Assembly (NCBI GenBank): GCA_946902985.2 | Contig: OX336388.2 | Span: 295,532,526 to 295,596,525, forward strand | Length of the DNA: 64,000 bases | Source: Meconema thalassinum | Lineage: Eukaryota; Arthropoda; Insecta; Orthoptera; Tettigoniidae | Direction of reading: 5' to 3' | In this document: one piece after another, positions 9,853 through 19,995 of the stretch | How the letters are laid out: each line of letters opens with the position of its first letter | Position numbering within the stretch: the stretch's first letter is position 1 | Program-made: the position numbers and the translations under genes | The notes under the pieces: model-generated | What the model was told of the DNA's origin: nothing | Seen by the model: the letters and a program-made list of their open reading frames with translations, nothing else | Database searches by the model: none

Positions 9853-10150
9853 GACAGGGCCCAACAAAGCACAATGATGGTCGTTGATATCGATTTGTCT
9901 GGTCTGGGGAGACAGGGCCCAACAAAGCAGAATGATGATTGTTGATATCTATTTGTCTCGTCATAGGAGACAGGGCCCAACAAAGCACAATGATGGACGT
10001 TGATATCGATTTGTCTGGTCTGGGGAGACAGCGTCCAACAAAGTTCAATGATGATCGTTGATATCCATTTGTCTGGTCCCGGGGAGACAGAGTCCAACAA
10101 GGCACAATATTGGTCGTTGATATCCATTTGTCTGGTCTGGGAAGACAGAG
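9853..10150. repeat. Minisatellite, period about 58 bp, five copies
   Basis: Each unit starts GACAGGGCCCAACAAAGCA or a variant and includes GTTGATATCGATTTGTCTGG. Starts fall at about 9853, 9911, 9969, 10027 and 10086, with a partial sixth at 10143. The overlapping minus-strand frames (90 and 116 aa) are products of this repetition. Confidence 0.9.
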
Positions 10151-10482
10151 TCATAATGCAACGAGCAGGTTTTGTTTTGTGAGCAGAGCTACTAACCCAC
10201 CAACATCAGGAAATAAAGATACGGGGGAATTGTCATGCTACCATCGAGGTCGGACGAGAATTCGAGTAAACTAAGATAATTCGATACAAAAGATTGTAGA
10301 CTTGAACCCCACACAGGTAATGTGTGAGCCCCTTGGGAGAGGTTGTAACTACAATTTGGCAAATTTATAGTTAAGATGGACTCAGAATGTTAGAGTTTTT
10401 CGTATTTGAGATATTGTTGAACAATATTACAGTAGAAGTGCTCGCCACAAACAAACCAATATTATTTTTAAAGCTGTACCTT
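10151..10482. other. Unassigned
   Basis: Nothing recognised. Confidence 0.4.
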
Positions 10483-11187
10483 AGGGGCCCACAGGTAGTG
10501 GGACGTGGGTTGGCGACCACGGGGCTCCAGCTGAGTTTGGCATTACTTCCACTTACTTGTGCCGGGCTCCTCTCTGTCATCTTTCCTATCGACCTCCCTT
10601 GGTCAACTCTTGTTCGTTTTGGACCCCGACGGTATTAGGGTATCCGAGGCCTAGAGAGTATATTACTTTCCCGCCTTAATTGGTCCTTGTCTCATCTTTC
10701 CTGATCACTCATTCTTCGAGGGGTCAGCCTTCTTTTTCTTTTCATGTTATCTCCTGCCTTCTGATCAAGGCCCTCAAGGAGGCAGAGTGTATGTAGCCCC
10801 ACCACTTCTGGTGCAACCAGGATAGTGCTACACCCTCCAGGGCTCACAGCTGGTGAGTTCGGGAGTTGTCAATCCCGAGGGATTCCTGAGCTGAGTTCGG
10901 TTTTTTCCCCTTTTTCCATTGCCTCTGGGACGGACCCTCCCCTCTTTCCCTTTCTTGGCTCTCTTTCCTTCCAAGTCCCCCAATCCTCATTCTTCGAGGG
11001 TTGAGGGCATTTCTTTTCCTCCTGTCCTTTATTTGCCTTATCCTTTATTTGCTTACCATTTCTTCTTCTAGTATGTAAGTCTGTAGTTAGTATTAGTTAT
11101 AGTTTTCATTCTCATCTCATCATTCACTATCACCCAAACCATTAGGGGCCGATAACCTAGATTTTACGCCCCTTATCATCATCATCA
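10483..11187 (+). mobile_element. Retroposon D, full copy 1
   Basis: It starts AGGGGCCCACAGGTAGTGGG and passes through CCGACGGTATTAGGGTATCC and GTAGCCCCACCACTTCTGG. It ends GATAACCTAGATTTTACGCC, then CCTTATCATCATCATC. Flanking repeats TTTTAAAGCTG and TTTTAAAGTTG look like a target duplication, as expected of a retroposon. The interior is pyrimidine-rich and has no convincing Pol III boxes or open frame. Confidence 0.8.
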
Positions 11188-11599
11188 TTTTAAAGTTGAG
11201 CAAATCCTTTAGGTTTGTGCCGTATGTTTCACATAGCACAACCTTGCTAATCAGGTGCCATCGATCTCACAGAAGGATGTACGCCCGACGTTCACAATCT
11301 GCTGCTCGCCAGCACAAGCTCCCTGAAATCCATTCTTCGATTCAAATTCTGTTGTACGAACCGAAATAATAGTGTTTTCACAGAAATTTTATCATTGTGT
11401 GAAATGGTATTTTTAATATACTGTGCAGTAAAGATAATTAAAAATCCCTGTTTTATGAGTAACACTAAAGATGCTGATTCGGTTCGACTATTCACACGTA
11501 AATGTACGAAGGGCGTAATATATTATTTTAGGCCTACACTTTATTTTCTTTTACGTCTGAGTATGGTTCACATTTCACTTTGAGGTGGTGACGTGTAAC
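11188..11599. other. Unassigned
   Basis: Nothing recognised. AGGTTTGTGCCGT near 11210 also occurs in repeat K (46038). Confidence 0.4.
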
Positions 11600-12285
11600 T
11601 AGAGTCTTGTACCACCGTTTGGTAGCAGCACACGCACGGGGGCCATCGAATGCACTCGTCATAGCCGACTTCATGGTTCCATTACCATGAGCCACAGACG
11701 AAACAACAATCGATGCAAAGAAAGCATTGGGGCAGTTCACCGCCAAAGAAATGTCGAACAGTGCCATCAGTTGGCAAGCGAATGGCGACAGTGTTCTGGG
11801 ATACAAAGGGCATCATCCTCGGAATTGGGGGCCACGATTAACAGTGCAGCATATGTGGCAACCCTTAAGCGCAAGCTACCCTCTGAGTGTCAAATAGCAA
11901 AGCTTGCACCAAGCACCCGAGGCCATACGATATTATTAGCGCTTACGTCGTACCATTCAAACTAAGCGGCCTGGAAAATGGGCTAAAGGTGTGCTTCTGC
12001 AACATGACAATGCCCGCCCCCACACTAGCCGAAAGACCACCGCTGCCATTGCTCAAATGGGATTCACGGTGCTGCCAGACAACAATAGGCTAATCTCCCG
12101 ACTTGGCACCAAGTGATTATCATCTGCGTGGTCACCGTTTTGCCGAACTGGACACAGATGTCAAGGCTGGGGTACGCAGCAATCCGAAAGAATGGTTTCA
12201 GGAAGGTCTGGAGAGACTGACACAAAAGTACATTAAATTACAAGGAGATTATGATGAGAAGGTGGACGTAACAACTGATGTGTAA
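11600..12285 (+). pseudogene. Degenerate mariner transposase relic
   Basis: Plus-strand frames recover, in order, TVFWDTKGII with the first catalytic Asp, INSAAYVATLKR, LRRTIQTKRPGKWAKG, LLQHDNARPHTSRKTT with the second Asp, and LAPSDYH with the third Asp region. The tail is NPKEWFQEGLERL...GDYDEKV. This is the D34D arrangement of mariner. There are several frameshifts, and a 70-bp repeat is inserted between LKR and LRR. The N-terminal DNA-binding part is not recognisable. It is unrelated at subfamily level to the deletion derivatives at 4804 and 6052. Confidence 0.8.
11868..11938 (+). repeat. Short retroposon tail inserted in the mariner relic
   Basis: AGCTACCCTCTGAGTGTCAA...GCCATACGATATTATTA is also present at 44733-44800, where it ends in (TTA)n. 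In the mariner relic it separates two adjacent coding blocks, with AAGCG/TAGCG at its edges. Confidence 0.6.
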
Positions 12286-12472
12286 TGTACTTCATTTGGG
12301 TAGAAAAAATAAAGTTACAGCATGCCTGGTGAGCGGTGGATTCCTAGCTATTTCAGCACATCTGTGGGAGGGAGTTAGTTATTGCTGTTTTAAGGGGGTG
12401 GAACTACGAGGCCATCTGTCCCTCGTAGTAGGGAGAGACAGGAAAAGGAAAGATAGGCGCTTGCTTGTTGCA

Positions 12473-13800
12473 TTTTTATCCTATTTTCATTTATGAAAGA
12501 AATACGCTTATGATATCACCTTTTGTCTGTGTGTGCGTGTGTGTGTGCGCGATGGTGTGTGTGTCCCCCTAATAACTTCTAAACGGCTGGAGCGATTTCA
12601 ATGAAACTCGGTAAATTCATAGCACTATTCTGGAAGAGACCAACCGTGCCCTTCACATTTTGTTACGTCTCACCAATCCAACATGGCGGCTGTGCGATAT
12701 ACTTCACCAGCAATCAATATCTCCGAAACTATTACCGATATCACCCTGGAATATTTTACGGTGTTAAATAGAACTACTAGAAGTTCACTTATGTGACTTT
12801 TGAAAAACTGATAACTACAAAACCAACATGGCTACCAAGCGAAGTTGCGACTTTTAAATAGACTTTTCTCGCGATTTAACCAACCAAACGCAATAAAACT
12901 TGGTACAGTATATGTTTATACACATTGTAATGCACCGACATCTAACTTCGTTCAATTGTTTACATAACCTCAAGATGGCGGACGTGCGAAATATTTCAAC
13001 GGCATTCTATATCTCTGAAACTATTAGCGGTATCACCCTGAAATTTTGTACGGAGATAAAGGGCACTACTGAAAGTTCATCCATAAGACTTTCAAAAACC
13101 GGTTAACTACAAAACAAATATGGCGGTCAAGCGAATTTGAATATTTTATATAGACCTTTCTCGCGATTTAATGATCCAAACGCAATGAAACCTGGTACAG
13201 GAAATGTTCATACACATTGTAATGCATTGGTATCTAATTTAGTTCAATTGTTTACATAACCTCAAGATGGCGGCTGTGCGAATTTTAAAATTAAGTTTTT
13301 ATTTGATGTGTCGTAATCATGCGATCGAAGTGAAAGTTTGAATAATGAACCTACGCAATAATTTTCCTTTAATGGTACATGACTCTATGACCTATACACA
13401 TAACAATGCGACATGGCGACCATCCGAAATATTTAGATGAATCTCAATATCTACGAATCTATTACAACAATCAAACTGAATTTTTTAATGTTCATAGGGG
13501 CTGTGAACATAAGTTCACCTATAGGACTTTCAATAACCTGGTGATCACAAATCTAACATGGCGGCGACGCGAAGTATAAATATTCACATGGTTGCTTCTC
13601 GCAATTTAATCATCCGAGTACAGTGAAACTTGGTACAGTAAATCCTTATACAAATGTTAATCCACTGGCATCTAATTTTTTCAATTGTTTCCATAACCAC
13701 AAGATGGCAGCTATGCGAAATTTTTAAATCTCGTTTTTACTTCTTGTGTCCTAATCATGCGATTGAAGTTTGAATACTTCACCTACACAATAATCTTCAT
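12473..13800. mobile_element. Element G, copy 2
   Basis: It starts TTTTTATCCTATTTTCATTT, then a GT-rich microsatellite and GTGTCCCCCTAATAACTT. Internal units of about 290 bp follow, with CAAGATGGCGGCTGTGCGAA or a variant near 12682, 12973, 13262 and 13697. Each unit includes TTCTCGCGATTTAA and GAAACTTGGTACAG. It is non-coding. Its plan (end motif, microsatellite, pyrimidine block, 290-bp units) parallels element F. Confidence 0.7.
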
Positions 13801-13835
13801 GTAACAGTACATAAATCTAAGATAACGCAACAACT

Positions 13836-14740
13836 TTATTCTTTTGCCTGGAGTTTCCTCAGTCTCCAATATTCCTTCATGCGTTCACTGACATGTTCTT
13901 CTGTCCAAGTTCGTCCACTTCTCTTAGGTCTGCCTTCATCTTGAAACCCTTCCAGAGTTTTCACTTTACTCATAAATTCACTTCTTCCTAGCATCTGAGA
14001 CTCTGTGTTGTTCAACTTTTCTAAATCTCCCCTAACTTCCTTAGTCCACGTTGGAGTGGTCTTCTTCTTCCAGAGATAGTCGAATATTTCTTTTGTTAAT
14101 CTATGTTTGTGCATTCTGTATAGATGTCCGAGGAATGTCAGCCTCCTCTTCCGCATAGTCTCTGAGATTCTTTTAAATATTCTGGTAGACTTCTCTGTTG
14201 CCTCGCAGTTTCCGTCCGTCTTCAGTCCGAACTGCATCCATGGTTTTTCTTAAAATTCTCCTTTCCAGAACTTCTAGTTTTTCGAGGCTATAGCTCATCG
14301 AGAGGCATTCACTGGCTAAGAGACATTCCGTTTTTACGACAGTGTAATAATGCCTTATATTGGTATTCCAGGAGATGCACTTCTTGTTGTAGATATTTTT
14401 CGTTAATCCATATGCTCTTTCCATATTTAGAATTCGATCTCCAACAGCTGCATTTTCTAATCCATTCTCCTGTGTAGTATCTCCCAGGTACTTGAACATT
14501 TTGACCCTTTCAATCCGTCCTATCTCCGTGTCAAGGAATCTTGGTCCATGCTTGTCATTTGTCATACATTTTGTCTTTACAACTGTTTGGCTACCGATCT
14601 TTTCCAAGAGGTTGATTTCTATTGTTGCTTCCTCCGTGGTTTCCGATAGTACTGCAAAACCATCTGCAAACACCAGGCAGTTGACTTTAATTCCTACCGA
14701 CTTTCTCCCGAGGCAGAATGGGTTTATTCCTCGACTCTCC
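13836..14740 (-). pseudogene. LINE fragment, reverse transcriptase C-terminal part
   Basis: The upstream minus-strand frame has LVFADGFAVLS (the RT YxDD-region motif, here FADG), then FKYLGDTTQENGLE. A shift near 14200 leads to MRKRRLTFLGHLYRMHKHRLTK and a C-terminus ending KEYWRLRKLQAKE. The same block order occurs in LINE-A (35294-36142), so this is a diverged, 5'-truncated relative. The second catalytic Asp is replaced by Gly. Confidence 0.8.
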
Positions 14741-14744
14741 AGTT

Positions 14745-15410
14745 CATCATCATCATCATCTTGCACAGTTTCCAGCCACTGGCCGGGTCTGTTCGGAACA
14801 CAAGCCTCTCCAACGTCTTCTGTCTGTCCACCATCTCTCAGCCTCCACCTTTGTCCAGTCTTCTCCTCTCTTCTTCACGCTTTCTTCCACCCCCTTCAGC
14901 CACCTGTCTCTCGGTCTTCCTCTCGGTCTCTTTCCTTCCCACTTCGTCTCGTGTATCCTCCTGGGCATCCTCTCCTCCTCCATTAGTTGTACATGTCCGT
15001 ACCATCTAAGTCTAGGTTTCTCTACACCATCCTGTAATGGTTCCTCCTTCATTAATTCTCTGGTCCTCACATTTCTTATTCGGTCCATCTTTGTAGCTCC
15101 AATACTGCTTCTCAAGAACCTCATCTCACTGGCCTGTATTTTGCTCTTCTCCCTTCCTTTCATAACCCAGGTCTCCGAGGCATACGTCAGGATAGGGACA
15201 TAGTATGTCCGATATATGATCTTTTTGCTGTTCTGAGGGACATCCTTGCTCCATATCATGCTTCTCACACTCCTCCGGAATGTTCTGCCTGCCTCCCCTG
15301 CTCATTTATTTCTCTATCGTTTCTTCCATTATCTTGTATCAGGCTTCCCAGATACTTGAAACTCTCCACTTTCTACAGCTGTTCCCCTCCCAAATTTTCA
15401 CAATGTTCTC
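14745..15410 (-). pseudogene. LINE-C fragment, reverse transcriptase C-terminal part
   Basis: The minus-strand frame carries VPILTYASETWVMKGRE, LRWYGHVQLMEEERMPRRI and GKRPRGRPRDRWLKGVEESV, the usual region downstream of the RT domain in RTE-type LINEs. It ends in a (GATGAT)n 3' tail at 14744-14762 that joins the neighbouring LINE fragment. Upstream, FKYLGSL-like sequence extends to about 15410. It belongs to a different family from LINE-A. Confidence 0.75.
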
Positions 15411-15536
15411 TAGGACACAGTTGAATAGGATTTGCCTCACTCCTGTCTGATCGGACGAGAGAGCTCTCCCGTGAGCTTCACCTGGAAGGTGTGCTTGTTT
15501 GTTATCGTTATGCCTTTCTAAGGAGTGCGAGAGAAC

Positions 15537-15835
15537 TCATTTACCAAATGATGTTGATCTCTTCTTCTCCCAAAATCTCTTCATCTGGGCACTGAAGAGT
15601 TTCTTCCGTTCATCAGTCAATGGTTTCCTGGTACTACTATTGATTTTCTCCGCAAAATGATAGTTGTTGACAACTGTTCTGAATTTGTATCTGTCTTGTA
15701 TGATTTCCTTTACGATGTTAACTTCCTGAAGATCTTGCTCTATTTCCTTAAGCCAGTTGGTCTTGACTTTCATTGAGAGAGCAAGGTTCAGAATCCTCTT
15801 CGTCAGTCTGCCATCGGCCATGCGAAGAATGTAGT
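15537..15835 (-). pseudogene. LINE-A C-terminal fragment
   Basis: The minus-strand frame reads RLTKRILNLALS, KTNWLKEIEQDLQEV, and a terminal QMKRFWEKKR. This aligns block for block with the end of LINE-A (RLTKKIFD, KTNWYHEIEDDL, RMKRFWEEKK at 35878-36136). Only the last approximately 95 codons remain. Confidence 0.8.
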
Positions 15836-16854
15836 GTTTTACCCTTTAGGAGGGTAGAACCAGGGAATGTGTGTGAAGGGTGGCGTGTATTTAAGGGGCG
15901 TGTGAAGGATGATTTAAGCTGTCAGTCTCTCCGCGAGGGGTAGAGAATCTGAAGGTATCGCGGAAGTGGACGAAGCTCTACGAATTAGCGATCGTAATAA
16001 AAGGGGGGTAACTTCTAGACAGAGGTAACGTTTAGCGAGTAATGAGTAATGGTGCGCGCGATGGGCAAAGCTAACGGATTGCTGATAGCACAGTATAAAA
16101 GAGTGTACGCACGTAGCTTGATTGAAGGGCAATGCCAATGGCGGTAAACAAATTGGTAGCGCCTACGCAGCGGTTTATAGGGGAGCCAGTAAATAATAAT
16201 TTGTGGAAAGGGGACCAGGCTGCGTGCAATGAAATAATAAACAAACAGGCGAAATATAATAAATGTGATGGTTTACTGCAGGGCTTGCAATTTAGTGCAT
16301 TAGCTTCCCTAAATGTAGGGATAGCTCAACAATGTGAATGCAGTGTTTTACAGATTGAACAGGTATGGTGATAGGGTAGGAGTTAACAGAATGTGGGACA
16401 CCTGAGATACACTCACCTGGTACTCTTGGAGTCGGTTGTCAATCGGGCAGCACTACGGGGTAACAGACAATCTTTCTCTGAGTGGGTTTGATGTGCTGAC
16501 CGTTGCTAAAGTGCCACATTGCTGTTCTAGTAAACAGTTCCTGTGTATTTGTTGATGGATGTAGCAAGCACTTAGGCAAGAGCTGTGGTGTGGCTCTGCC
16601 AGCTTGGTGTAAAAAGAAGTGTGTTGTTGTTGTTGTTGCTTGCAACTTTGGGGTGGCTTTAAGCGTGAAGTAGTGTCGAGTCTTGGGCAGATAGGTGTAG
16701 GTGGCGTGGATGATAGGGGTGTAATTGTAGATGTTTGTAGGCAATTATAGGTGTCTGGAGTGTAAAGTTAGTTGTAGATTAGTTGTAGATTAGTTGTAGA
16801 TTTGTAGGTATATATGAATGTATCTCTTAAGGACATTATATGTCCTTAAAGGTA
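15836..16854. other. Unassigned
   Basis: No gene is recognised. TTGTAGATTAG-type triplication lies at 16765-16800 and a (GTT)n run at 16624-16638. The 79-aa and 101-aa frames here have no domain. Confidence 0.4.
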
Positions 16855-17225
16855 CAACAGTAGCCATAGACCTTTAATCGTCTTTTCCTGAATGTGTCGG
16901 TGATATTTTCAGAGTGATGATATAGCTCCTGAGACTTCTGTTTTATCCAGATTCCCTCTACGCGGACTGGACCAATTATTTTCCTCAATATTTTTCTCTC
17001 TTCGTTCTCTATCTCTTTAATAAGAGATCTGCTCCAATGAGCAAGGTTTACGAGGCATATAATGCTTCAGGTTTGATGACTGTGATATAATGACGTAATT
17101 TAGCATTCCAGAATATTTTTTTTGTTATATCTCCTTCCAGGTAATTCTATAGGCCTTGTGTAATTTTGCAATTCTCTCTTTATTTGCTTCATGGTTCAAT
17201 CCGTATGGCTGAATTACTTCACCTA
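16855..17225 (-). pseudogene. LINE-A-like fragment, badly degraded
   Basis: Translated fragments in shifting minus-strand frames give ERKILRKIIGPV-like, GIW-KQ-QELY and ITDTF-KRRLK stretches, the LINE-A post-RT region. No frame stays open for more than about 40 codons. Confidence 0.6.
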
Positions 17226-17264
17226 AATAGGCTACTTGAATTTATTTACTTGATGAATTTTGCC

Positions 17265-18325
17265 AAATTTAGTCTTCAGAGGTTCCCGATCTAGATAACG
17301 AGATGATTCTTTTAAGTATTGAGTTTTTGATGTGTAACATCTTTCCGCTCGGTTGCTGGATAGTTTTGTGGGAGTGATTTTGAAAATTGGGGACGGAAGT
17401 GGATCGGAACGATCGAGCTGGCAGTGGTGGATCAAACGGAAGTATGCACTGCCCACTCGATCGATCGAATGGAAGTGTGCCCTAGCTGGCAGTGGTTGAT
17501 CGAACGGAAGTATAAGACTCGATCGATCGATCCAGCTGGCACTGGTAAGAGAAACAATCAGCGCGCGGTGTCGAAAATTGATACCATGACGCACTCTCGG
17601 CCATGTGGAATGTATATGACATACTGAACGGAAAACGCTCATGCGAACTCTTGTGTCAAGTGATTTAAACAAATGACATGGTACATGTTCGAAGTCTTCG
17701 TATCAGTTATTTAAATGGTAAAATGCCTTAATATCAAACATTGTAAGTAGTCGGCATTGCATTGGCATAAGACATTTTAAACTCAATGTCACTCAGGAAC
17801 ATTATCGAATCAAGCAAAATATAAATGAAACTTAATTCCGTAATGCAGTATTATTGGAACGTGGAAGTAAGTTACCATCTTGTGCACAATATTTGCGTAG
17901 TCGAAATAGCCGTGGGGTTATTGCGTATGACTGTGAATCTAGAGATCTTGGGTTCGAATCCTGCGCGGGGTAGATATTTTTACTACCAGATTATCATTTT
18001 AAACGATATTTATCATATCAATATGACTCATTTTAACAGAATCCATATGAAATTACGTGTTGGTCTGTGAATGAAGAGTACCTGTTTATAAGGAATTTAA
18101 GGTTATGAGCGGTGTCGCGTCTATTAATCTAGTTGATCCACATCGTATTCTTTATTTAGGCTAGTGCTGGTGGAAGCTACAAATCATCTAATAAAATGAG
18201 TTCCGTATTATAAACTACAATATCTGTAAAACACTCCCTTTTACAATAGATTAATATTTGTGCCAATAATACTATAAAATACCGGTGTATCAACAATTTC
18301 ACGTGAGGTTTCTTCTATGTCAGAT
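17265..18325 (+). mobile_element. Element H, copy 1
   Basis: Three long blocks match 43876-45380 in reverse complement: 17330-17650, 17819-18060 and 18094-18318. The shared order shows one dispersed element. At 17908-17972 it contains a tRNA-like piece with B box GGGTTCGAATCCTGC. Copy 1 has an expanded CGATCGATCGAT/GAGCTGGCAGTGG minisatellite at 17405-17545 that copy 2 lacks. Confidence 0.75.
17405..17545. repeat. Minisatellite inside element H
   Basis: Three approximate copies of a unit of about 57 bp containing AGCTGGCAGTGGTTGATCGA, CGGAAGT and CGATCGATCGA. Confidence 0.7.
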
Positions 18326-18354
18326 GGTACACATCATACGCGACTACTGTAAGA

Positions 18355-18441
18355 CTCGTAATTTTTTTGTATATGATATTTGGAGCCCGGTCTTAGCTGC
18401 AATTTCGTAAAGTTTATCAAGAGCCTGAACTGCCTTTATAA
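18355..18441 (-). pseudogene. LINE-A fragment, part 2 (downstream of the hAT insertion)
   Basis: The minus strand reads KAVQALDKLYEIAAKTGLQI, matching LINE-A ALERLHEIAAKTGLQ at 35347-35391. It continues the RT fragment at 19115-19480. Confidence 0.8.
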
Positions 18442-19114
18442 CAGGGCCATCCAGTCATTGCGCTCCGGGAGCGCGGCCGCGCTCGGGGAGCACTGGGCAG
18501 TCAGACTAGCGCTCCTTCCCCTACCACCACTACACTGTGGTAGTGAGGAGACGGACCACGCTGACTAGATACGTACGTACAGTCGTGCGGCCGACGGCTT
18601 TTGTGGGATTGTTGACATATTAATAGGGCTGTTTTGCCATAACAAATATGCCGTATATACAAATCGAATGGTACTCCGATGTATGGAATGTGCAGGAATC
18701 GAACACAAGTGTTAAGTAAAGAATATTGTGATTCATTCCAAACTGAGATGTGAACATATTAGAGAGGACAATTCAACAACAAATTGTGTTCTTTTTAACA
18801 CATTACATCTCTGTTGCACACTAAACATTTTGCATGCACTTTATAAGCTGTACAGAAAAGTGAAATTTCCCATTTTGCTTTAAAGACTGCTGCTTCACCA
18901 CTCCTGTTTTTGTATGCTGTTCAGTCATGCGAAACTGATTTACTTACACGCTGTCAAGAAAGCTCATTGGACTAGACTAGCGACTGATGGATCGGCTGCA
19001 CACTTCAGCGCGCTCAGCCAGTCAAGCTCCTCCCACCACTTCTGAAACTACCTTTCACAAAGCGCTCGGAGCACTGGCTTGGAGCGTGGCCGGAGCGCTG
19101 TCTGGACGGCTCTG
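18442..19114. mobile_element. hAT non-autonomous element
   Basis: This 673-bp element starts CAGGGCCATCCAG and ends CTGGACGGCTCTG, an imperfect terminal inverted repeat of the hAT type, and both ends are rich in GCGCTC. Flanks are CTTTATAA (18434-18441) and CTCTAGAA (19115-19122), 6 of 8 identical; the right one fits the known hAT target preference nTCTAGAn. It interrupts a LINE-A reverse transcriptase frame. Confidence 0.75.
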
Positions 19115-19480
19115 CTCTAGAAACAACAGCCAGATCATCTGCGAAAGCCAAACACTGCAGACGAATTCTGTTTTTGAGTAGTTGGCCAATAGTTATTCCT
19201 TTTGTTTCATTTTCCCATGTCCTGATGACTTTCTCCAGTACAAGATTGAATAATAACGGAGATAGTCCGTCTACTTGTCGAAGGCCTGTGTTAATATGAA
19301 AAGGATCAGAAAGTTCACCTTGAAACTTAACTTTTGAAATTGTGGCTGCCATTCTCTGCTTTATTAATTCTGTTGTTTTCCTGACAACTTTAAATTCTTC
19401 TAGATTGTTGATTAAAGTGTGCCGGTCAGACGAGTCGTACGCTTTCTTGAGATCAACGAACGTGATGACTGTTTATCTTT
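19115..19480 (-). pseudogene. LINE-A fragment, part 1 (RT palm)
   Basis: The minus-strand frame gives a VDLKKAYDS-like block, SKVKFQGELSDPFHINTGLR, DGLSPLLFNLVLEKV and CLAFADDLAVVSR with the intact FADD catalytic motif. It corresponds to LINE-A 34980-35315. Usual GVKQGD is changed to GLRQVD. Confidence 0.85.
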
Positions 19481-19536
19481 TGGTCAGCAGGTGTCGTGTT
19501 AACAATATGACAGAAGCTCACACTCACCTTTCATTG

Positions 19537-19571
<35 letters not shown>

Positions 19572-19995
19572 TCCCGGCTACGGTGGCGTAGTCGGTAGCA
19601 TGCTGAACTTCTATGCCCAAGGTCGCTGGTTCAAACCCAGCCGAAGTCGTCGGATTTTTTAAGAGCGTTAAAATCCCTCAGTATGATATCCTTTGGAGGG
19701 GAAGTAAATCTGGCGGTCCCATGCCATAGATTTATGGCATGTAAAAGAACCTTCCACTAATAAAACTTGTGTATAGCTAAATTTTCAGGTTAGATTTCGT
19801 TGAAACGCCCTGTTAAAGTTTCCACGTTCACCACTAGGTGTCAGTGATATCTGGTAGCGAAAATTGGAACTACTTGAAATTGAACGGAACTTGTAGCTCA
19901 CCCCCATTGAAGCAGCTACAGCCTCTGGTAAGACGAACATGTCCTCGGATGCTCCCGGCACTAAAAGCCATACGATAAATAAATAAATAAATAAA
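19572..19995 (+). mobile_element. SINE-A copy 2 (AAAT-tailed subfamily)
   Basis: It follows a (TTA)n run at 19543-19571. Head: CGGTGGCGTAGTCGGTAGC with perfect A box TGGCGTAGTCGG; B box GGTTCAAACCC. Its 3' end is AAGCCATACGATAAATAAAT with further AAAT units, unlike the other SINE-A copies, which end in a (CCAA)n-type tail. The same 3' end occurs on the jockey-like LINE fragment at 31225-31530. Confidence 0.88.

Noticed and set aside
9804..10154. 116-aa and 90-aa repeat proteins on the minus strand
   Set aside because: They arise because the 58-bp minisatellite has few stops; the period is not a multiple of three, so the repeats shift frame and there is no start context or domain.
10483..11187. 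Retroposon D as a solo LTR
   Set aside because: No TG...CA ends, target duplications are 7-12 bp and of varying length, and it ends in an (ATC)n tail; all fit a retroposon instead.
14492..15203. Serine/proline-rich plus-strand frames (164 and 161 aa)
   Set aside because: They are antisense shadows of the LINE coding sequence on the minus strand.
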